Shown here in pieces: positions 33,275 to 38,442 of a DNA stretch of 38,442 bases; the first letter of the stretch is position 1, and each line of letters begins with the position of its first letter. The translations under genes were made by a program, and so were the position numbers. The stretch covers positions 1-38,442 of the forward strand of contig NZ_BAGN01000096.1 of the NCBI RefSeq assembly GCF_000308835.1, read 5' to 3'. Below the pieces are notes generated by a model. It saw only the letters and a list, made by a program, of their open reading frames with translations, was not told where the DNA came from and did no database searches. Origin of the DNA: Nocardia vinacea NBRC 16497 (GTDB lineage: Bacteria > Actinomycetota > Actinomycetes > Mycobacteriales > Mycobacteriaceae).

Positions 33275-34312
33275 ATGAAAACGCTGACCAAGGCGGTCGC
33301 GGCTCTCGCGATTGTCGCCTCGACATTCGGCCTTGCCGCCTGCGGTGGGAGTTCGTCCGCCTCGAAGCCCGTCGAAGGGAGCTGGGAGGACGTTGTCGCC
33401 GCGGCCAACGAGGAGGGCGCCGTGATGCTCTACTCGAGCCAGAAGCCGGCCAACCTCGAGGCCCTGAAGACCGCGTTCCAGGCAAAGTATCCGCGGATCA
33501 AGCTGGACTTCGTGCGCGGTACCGACGCCGACATCAACCCGCGGGTGGAGACCGAGAAGAAGACCGGGAAGGGCACCGCCGATGTGCACATGCTGACCGA
33601 TGCGGCGTGGATTGCCAATGCCGCGAAATCGGGGACGTACTCCACCGAGTTGGTCGGGCCGGATCTGAAGGCGCCCGAGTATCAGCCGGACAAGAGTGTG
33701 CTCAACAATCGGTTCTTCCTGTCGAGCGCGGCGGTTTTCGCACTGGGCTGGAACACCGGTGCGGTACCGAACGGCCTGAAATCTCCCCAGGACATAGTGA
33801 ATCCCGCCTATCGGGGCAAGATCGGAATCGTCAATCCGTCCGGCATCGCCTCCTACGTCGATCTGTACCGGTACTACGCGCGCACCTATGGCGCGGACTA
33901 CTGGAAGCAACTGGCCGCCCTGAAGCCACGGATCTACCCGAGCGCTCTGGGTGTCGCCCAGGCACTGACCTCCGGTGAAATTGTCGCGACGCCGTCGGTG
34001 CAGCCCTTGGTGACTGAAATGGCCGCAGGTGCGCCGGTCAATTGGGTGCTGCCACCATCGCCATGGGGCACCCCCTGGTACAGCCAGGTGACGAGTGTGG
34101 CGCCGCATCCCAATGCCGCTCAGGTACTGGCGAATTTCATGGTCACCCGCGAAGGGCAGACAGCGCTCAACGGGGGATACGCGGCGGCGTTGGCCGATAT
34201 CCCGGGCGCGGTTGCCCGTGCTCAGGACATCGTCGCACCCGACACCAGTGATCTGACGCCCGAGAAGATCGAGAAGTACTCCCAAGAGTGGTCACAACTT
34301 TTCCAGAGCTGA
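33275..34312 (+). CDS. Substrate-binding lipoprotein, ferric-iron/AfuA-like ABC family
   Basis: 345 residues from ATG 33275, 8 bp after the esterase. Lipoprotein signal with lipobox LAAC (Cys23). The mature domain follows the family-1/6 pattern of FbpA-like proteins (AANEEGAVMLYSSQKPANLEALKTAF, YPRIKLDFVRGTDADINPRVE, YRGKIGIVNPSG). FbpA's paired iron-ligand tyrosines are not evident, and such proteins also bind organic or phosphonate ligands. Given the catabolic neighbours, import of an organic compound is more likely than iron. Works with the ATPase and fused permease encoded after the SDR. Confidence 0.88.
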   Translation: MKTLTKAVAALAIVASTFGLAACGGSSSASKPVEGSWEDVVAAANEEGAVMLYSSQKPANLEALKTAFQAKYPRIKLDFVRGTDADINPRVETEKKTGKGTADVHMLTDAAWIANAAKSGTYSTELVGPDLKAPEYQPDKSVLNNRFFLSSAAVFALGWNTGAVPNGLKSPQDIVNPAYRGKIGIVNPSGIASYVDLYRYYARTYGADYWKQLAALKPRIYPSALGVAQALTSGEIVATPSVQPLVTEMAAGAPVNWVLPPSPWGTPWYSQVTSVAPHPNAAQVLANFMVTREGQTALNGGYAAALADIPGAVARAQDIVAPDTSDLTPEKIEKYSQEWSQLFQS

Positions 34313-34332
34313 CAGTGGACAGGAGTACTGCA

Positions 34333-35085
34333 TTGCGCGGAGTCAACGTATTGGTCACCGGCGCGTCCGGCGGAATCGGCGGCGCGACCGCCGAACTGTT
34401 CGCCGGCAAGGGCGCGACGGTGTACCTCACCGACCTCGACGATGCGGCGGGGGAGCGCCGCGCACGCGAACTGGGGCCGAACGCGCATTACCGCCGGCTC
34501 GATGTGACGGCCGAATCCGATTGGCAGGCAGTCACTTCCGATATGGAACGTGCGGGACACCCCGTCCATGTGCTGGTGAACAGCGCCGGGGCGGCGATGA
34601 AAGCGCCGCTGACGCAAACCACGCTGCAGCAGTTCCGCAGGATGATCGACCTCAATCTGGTCGGCACATTCCTCGGACTGCAGGCGGCCGCCGCGGCGAT
34701 GGTTGCCGGCGGGGCGGTCATCAACATCTCGTCGCTGCGGGGCGTGCTCGCGACCGCCGAACTCGGCGCCTACGGCGCGTCGAAGTTCGGTGTCCGCGCC
34801 CTGAGCAAGGTCGCGGCACTGGAATTGGCCGATCGCGGCATCCGCGTCAACACGGTCTGTCCGGGCAGCATCGACACCGAGATCACCGCGATTCCCGACT
34901 TCGCCGCCGACGATGTCGAAGCCTATGTGCGATCCATCCCCATGCAGCGGCGCGGCAGCCCCATGGAGGTCGCGAAGGCGATCTTGTTCCTTGCCGGTGA
35001 CGACAGCAGCTATGTCACCGGGATCGACTTGCTGGTCGATGGCGGTATCGCCGCCGGCGTCCGCACACCCAAGAAGCAGACCTAG
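34333..35085 (+). CDS. Short-chain dehydrogenase/reductase (SDR)
   Basis: 250 residues from TTG 34333, chosen because AGGAG lies 7 bp upstream; GTG 34315 is an alternative. Cofactor motif VLVTGASGGIGG is followed by YLTDLDD, whose Asp suggests NAD(H). NSAGAA replaces NNAG. Catalytic residues are Ser in INISSLRG and Tyr-x-x-x-Lys in YGASK. VNTVCPGSIDTEI is also typical. A classical SDR oxidising a secondary alcohol or reducing a ketone. It is unusual in sitting between the binding-protein gene and the rest of the transporter, tying transport and oxidation into one operon. Confidence 0.92.
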   Translation: MRGVNVLVTGASGGIGGATAELFAGKGATVYLTDLDDAAGERRARELGPNAHYRRLDVTAESDWQAVTSDMERAGHPVHVLVNSAGAAMKAPLTQTTLQQFRRMIDLNLVGTFLGLQAAAAAMVAGGAVINISSLRGVLATAELGAYGASKFGVRALSKVAALELADRGIRVNTVCPGSIDTEITAIPDFAADDVEAYVRSIPMQRRGSPMEVAKAILFLAGDDSSYVTGIDLLVDGGIAAGVRTPKKQT

Positions 35086-35095
35086 AAGGCATGAG

Positions 35096-36259
35096 ATGAG
35101 CTCGCAGTTCACAGTTTCCGGTCTCACCAAGACCTATGGATCGAATGTCGTCGTCGACCAGCTCGACCTCGCGATCGAGGAAGGCGAACTCCTCGTACTA
35201 CTCGGCCCGAGTGGCTGCGGCAAGACAACCACCTTGCGCTGCCTCGCCGGATTGGAGACGCCCCAGGATGGTTCGATCACCTTCAAGGACCGGCGCGTCT
35301 TCGACGCCGAGGCGAATCTGAATGTGCCTGTCCACAAACGGAATATCGGAATGGTGTTCCAGTCGTACGCGCTGTGGCCACATATGACGGTGCGCAAGAA
35401 CATCCGATATCCGCTGCTGGTCCGCAAATTGCGGAAGGAGATTTCCGGCGGCGCCGTCGAAACCGCCGCTGCCATGGTCGATTGCACAGAGCTGCTCGAC
35501 CGGTACCCGGCGCAGCTCAGCGGTGGACAGCAACAGCGCGTCGCGGTGGCCCGTGGCCTGGTGGCCCGGCCCGATCTGGTGCTCTTCGACGAACCATTGA
35601 GCAATCTGGATGCCAGATTGCGCGATCAGGTTCGTACGCAAATCCATCAGCTGCATCGAAGTCTCGGATTCACAGCGGTTTTCGTCACCCATGACCAGGC
35701 CGAGGCATTCGCCCTCGGTGACCGCGTCGCCATTATGAAGGCGGGCAAGATCGAACAGTACGATGCGCCCGAGCAGGTTTTCGAGCATCCGGTGTCGGAG
35801 TACGTGGCCGCGTTCATCGGTATGGCCAACCGGCTGGAACTGCGCCGCGGTCCCGGTGGTTGGGTGACCTCGGCCGGCGACGATATCGACCTGACGCGTG
35901 CGGTGGTGCGCGGACGAGCCGACGAAGGTACGTCCGCGGTCGCGCGGCTACGTCCCGACGATGTCGTCGTGCATTCGTCGATCGACGAAGTGCCGCAGGG
36001 CGATGTGGCACTGCACGCCGAGTTGGTGACCTACGAATACGGCGGCCGCCACTTCGACGTGACCGTCCGCTCGGGTGGTGAACAGCTCGCGGTGCGGGTC
36101 GATGCGGCCACCCATGGCGCCACGTTGCGCCGAAGCCGCCCGGGAGATCCCATGGTGGTCAGTTTCTCGCCGGCGAGCTTGCGGGTATTCGCCCTGCCGG
36201 ATGGCGCGGGCGCGGATGTGCCGGAGCTGGCGACCGCGGGTGCGGGAGGGCAGTCATGA
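35096..36259 (+). CDS. ABC transporter ATP-binding protein (FbpC/PotA-like)
   Basis: 387 residues from ATG 35096 (an ATG five bases earlier gives a two-codon frame). Walker A GPSGCGKTT, Q-loop VFQSYALWPHMTV, signature QLSGGQQQRV, Walker B LVLFDEPLSNLDAR and H-loop VFVTHDQ are all present. A C-terminal TOBE-type domain starts at about residue 275. It powers the importer formed with the preceding lipoprotein and the following fused permease, whose start overlaps its stop (ATGA). Confidence 0.94.
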   Translation: MSSQFTVSGLTKTYGSNVVVDQLDLAIEEGELLVLLGPSGCGKTTTLRCLAGLETPQDGSITFKDRRVFDAEANLNVPVHKRNIGMVFQSYALWPHMTVRKNIRYPLLVRKLRKEISGGAVETAAAMVDCTELLDRYPAQLSGGQQQRVAVARGLVARPDLVLFDEPLSNLDARLRDQVRTQIHQLHRSLGFTAVFVTHDQAEAFALGDRVAIMKAGKIEQYDAPEQVFEHPVSEYVAAFIGMANRLELRRGPGGWVTSAGDDIDLTRAVVRGRADEGTSAVARLRPDDVVVHSSIDEVPQGDVALHAELVTYEYGGRHFDVTVRSGGEQLAVRVDAATHGATLRRSRPGDPMVVSFSPASLRVFALPDGAGADVPELATAGAGGQS

Positions 36260-37956
36260 TGGCCACGCTCACCGCTACGAACACCCGGTCTATTGCCATA
36301 CCCGCGCAGTGGCGGGCCAGGATCGGATATCTGGCCTTGCTGGCGGTTCTCGCCTATCTGGTCGTATTGCCGATGATCCGGCTGCAATCGCTGGCGTTCG
36401 AAAACGGCGCGCAGGGTTATCGAAATCAGTACGGGCGCTTCGATATCGCGGAGACGATCGGGACCACCATCGCGCTGGCCCTCGGATCGCTTGTGATCGC
36501 GATGGTGCTCGGCACGGTGCTGGCGTTCGCGGCGAGTCGACTGCCGGACCGCCTCGGGTTCCTGCGGATCATTCCGATCCTGCCGATCGTCATGCCCGCG
36601 GTCGCCAACGTCGTCGGTTGGGCCTTTCTGCTGTCGCCGGGGCCCGGCTACTTGAACTTGGTGCTCAGGAAGTTGCCGTGGTGGAGCGGATCGGATACCG
36701 GACCGATCGATGTCTACACCGTTCCGTGGATCATCATCCTCACCGCCTTCGGGCTGACGTCGTTCGTCTACCTTTTCGTCAGCGCGGGCATGCAGAACGT
36801 CAGCTCCGAACATCTCGAGGCCGCACAGGTGAGCGGGTCGTCCACACTCGGAGTGTTCTTCCGGGTGGTGCTGCCATTGCTGCGCCCGTCGTTGATCTAC
36901 GGCGGCGGAATTGCGTTGCTGCTCGGCCTCGGCCAGTTCACCGGTCCGCTGCTGCTCGGCCAGAACAGTGGCGTCAAGGTGCTCACCACGGAGATGTACC
37001 GTCGCGTGTCGGAATCACCATCCGACTTCGCCGCCGCCGCGGCGGCCGGCTCGCCACTGGTGATCTTCGGGCTCGTCCTGGTACTGATCCAGAAGGCCTT
37101 GCTGGGCAACCAGACTCGCTTCGTCACCCACGGCGGCAAGGCGTTCGCGCCGTCCACCGGCCGCGCCACCTGGGCTGTGGTGACGATCATCGGCTACGCG
37201 TTGTTCGCTCTCGTCATCCCCTTGGTCGGGTTGATCATCGTGGCCTCGACGCGGTACTGGTCGGGGTCGCTGTCCTGGAACCTGTTCACGCTCGACAATT
37301 TCCGAGAGTTGGCGGCCACCGACGCGATCGTCGAATCGGTGGTCACGAGTGTGCTGACATCGCTCGGCGCGGTGGCGATCTGCGTACCCATCGGCTACGT
37401 GATGGCCAACCTGCTGGTACGCGGCCGACGTCACAAAATATTGGCGCTCATCGGTGATTTCATCACGGCATTGCCGCTCGGCATCCCGGCGGTGATCTTC
37501 GGCGTCGGCTTCTTGCTCACCTACACCGAGCCGCCATTGATTCTGTACGGCACGCGAACAGTGATCATCCTCGTCTACGTCGTTCTGATGTTGCCCTTCG
37601 CGACGCGCATGCAGATGACCGCGATGCTGTCGCTCGGCAACACCTACACCGAGGCCTCGGCGACCAGCGGAGCATCACCATTCGTGACGAACGCGCGGAT
37701 CATGCTGCCATTGATGCGTCCCACCATCCTCAGCGCGGTCGCCTTGATGTTCATCCTGCTCACGCACGAATTCGCGGCCTCGCTGCTGGTGCGCGCATCG
37801 ACCACCCAGGTGATGGGGACCCTGCTGTTCGACATGTGGCAGAACGGTTCCTACCCGCTGGTCGCGGCGATGGCGCTGCTCATGACAGCGGTGACCACGA
37901 TCGGCGTCGCACTCGCCATGCTGGTCGGCGGCCGCAACGTACTCAGCAAGCTCTGA
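36256..37956 (+). CDS. Fused ABC transporter permease (FbpB-like, two permease halves)
   Basis: 566 residues from ATG 36256, overlapping the ATPase stop. Two homologous permease domains are joined in one chain, each with an EAA loop: EAAQVSGSSTLGVFFRVVLP in the first half and EASATSGASPFVTNARIMLP in the second. About twelve membrane helices are expected. Fusion of the two halves is normal for ferric-iron/AfuB-type systems, which supports assigning the whole importer to that group by structure, though not by substrate. Confidence 0.93.
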   Translation: MMATLTATNTRSIAIPAQWRARIGYLALLAVLAYLVVLPMIRLQSLAFENGAQGYRNQYGRFDIAETIGTTIALALGSLVIAMVLGTVLAFAASRLPDRLGFLRIIPILPIVMPAVANVVGWAFLLSPGPGYLNLVLRKLPWWSGSDTGPIDVYTVPWIIILTAFGLTSFVYLFVSAGMQNVSSEHLEAAQVSGSSTLGVFFRVVLPLLRPSLIYGGGIALLLGLGQFTGPLLLGQNSGVKVLTTEMYRRVSESPSDFAAAAAAGSPLVIFGLVLVLIQKALLGNQTRFVTHGGKAFAPSTGRATWAVVTIIGYALFALVIPLVGLIIVASTRYWSGSLSWNLFTLDNFRELAATDAIVESVVTSVLTSLGAVAICVPIGYVMANLLVRGRRHKILALIGDFITALPLGIPAVIFGVGFLLTYTEPPLILYGTRTVIILVYVVLMLPFATRMQMTAMLSLGNTYTEASATSGASPFVTNARIMLPLMRPTILSAVALMFILLTHEFAASLLVRASTTQVMGTLLFDMWQNGSYPLVAAMALLMTAVTTIGVALAMLVGGRNVLSKL

Positions 37957-37997
37957 CCGTCGGAGTCCAGCTCCGACTTCGAAAGGACTGCACAGCA

Positions 37998-38442
37998 ATG
38001 ACTCTCGGTATTTCGAGGCTCGATGGCAAGGTTGTGTTGGTGACCGGTGCGACAGGGGGGATCGGCGTCGAAATCGTGCGCCGCCTGGCCGAGGAGGGGG
38101 CCTCGGTTGTGGTGACCGACGTCGACGTCGAGGCGTGCGAGAAGCTGAGCGCCGGCCTGGAACACGGTGCGCGGCATCAGGTTCTGGGATTGGACATCAC
38201 CCAGGAGTCGCAGTGGCAGCAGGTGATGGCTGCGGTGTCCGAACGTTTCCCGAGTCTGGATGCCGTCGTCAACAACGGTGCCATCGGCAGCCTGGCGTCG
38301 GTGGTGGACGAGGATCTGAATCGGTACAACCGGGTGATCGAGGTGAGTCAGACCGGCACCTGGCTGGGCATGAAGCACGCGGGTGCACTGATCGAGCAGA
38401 CCGGCGGCGGATCGATCGTCAATATCTGCTCGATCCTCGGCA
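37998..38442 (+). CDS. Short-chain dehydrogenase/reductase, truncated by the window edge
   Basis: 148 codons from ATG 37998, preceded by AAAGGA, run off the right edge. The cofactor motif VLVTGATGGIGVEIVRRLAEEG is followed by VVTDVDVE, suggesting NAD(H). The structural VVNNGAIGS stands for NNAG, and INICSILG is the start of the catalytic Ser strand. It differs clearly from the SDR at 34333, so the two are separate enzymes rather than a recent duplication. Last visible gene of the esterase-importer operon. Confidence 0.9.
   Translation, partial: MTLGISRLDGKVVLVTGATGGIGVEIVRRLAEEGASVVVTDVDVEACEKLSAGLEHGARHQVLGLDITQESQWQQVMAAVSERFPSLDAVVNNGAIGSLASVVDEDLNRYNRVIEVSQTGTWLGMKHAGALIEQTGGGSIVNICSILG

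Overview
The window is high-GC, densely coded DNA with 4-bp ATGA/GTGA stop-start overlaps, lipoprotein signals, a [3Fe-4S]-ferredoxin/P450 pair and a GC-rich terminator stem without a T-run. This fits a soil actinomycete of the Nocardia/Rhodococcus type; the genus is an inference. No tRNA, rRNA, CRISPR array or insertion sequence was seen.

Region A (1-7778, minus strand) is a four-gene operon of the vWA-MoxR-VMAP type of predicted NTP-dependent conflict or defence systems. In transcription order it has an alpha/beta hydrolase, a caspase-like protease fused to a VMAP-C-like domain, a MoxR AAA+ ATPase broken by a one-base frameshift, and a very large SAV_2336-type vWA-like protein fused to a NACHT/STAND ATPase and WD40 repeats that runs off the left edge. 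Three of the four genes appear intact in what is visible and three junctions are tightly coupled. Region B (7.8-11 kb) holds a small monooxygenase-fold protein, two small ORF candidates, and a divergent GlxA-type regulator / dienelactone hydrolase pair.

Region C (10967-18898) is a complete polyol (mannitol/sorbitol/arabitol type) locus. Two polyol dehydrogenases read leftwards and a SorC/DeoR-type regulator plus a lipoprotein-permease-permease-ATPase importer read rightwards. They share a 33-bp divergent region with an imperfect inverted repeat that is probably the regulator's operator. A beta-hydroxyacid dehydrogenase homologue follows on the opposite strand.

Region D (about 20.3 kb to the right edge) is a catabolic island for an unknown organic substrate. 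It encodes a cytochrome P450 with its ferredoxin, a GMC oxidoreductase, an ACAD11-like acyl-CoA dehydrogenase coupled to an APH-family kinase, a KstD/fumarate-reductase-like flavoprotein, an aldehyde dehydrogenase, an old-yellow-enzyme-type reductase, an alpha/beta esterase, a ferric-iron/polyamine-type ABC importer and two SDRs (the last cut by the edge). A palindrome AACTGA-NN-TCAGTT occurs at three promoter regions of this island (P450, flavoprotein/ALDH divergon, OYE/esterase divergon), so the genes are probably one regulon under a regulator not encoded here. A secreted glycine-rich protein and a 966-bp structured gap interrupt the island. The gap holds a strong terminator, a 54-bp copy of the OYE 3' end, a small membrane-protein gene and several palindromes.

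The two items most worth following are the hydrolase/caspase-VMAP/MoxR/vWA-NACHT-WD40 operon and the ACAD-kinase pair, which looks like a split version of the hydroxyacyl-CoA phosphorylation-elimination route inside an uncharacterised operator-linked regulon.
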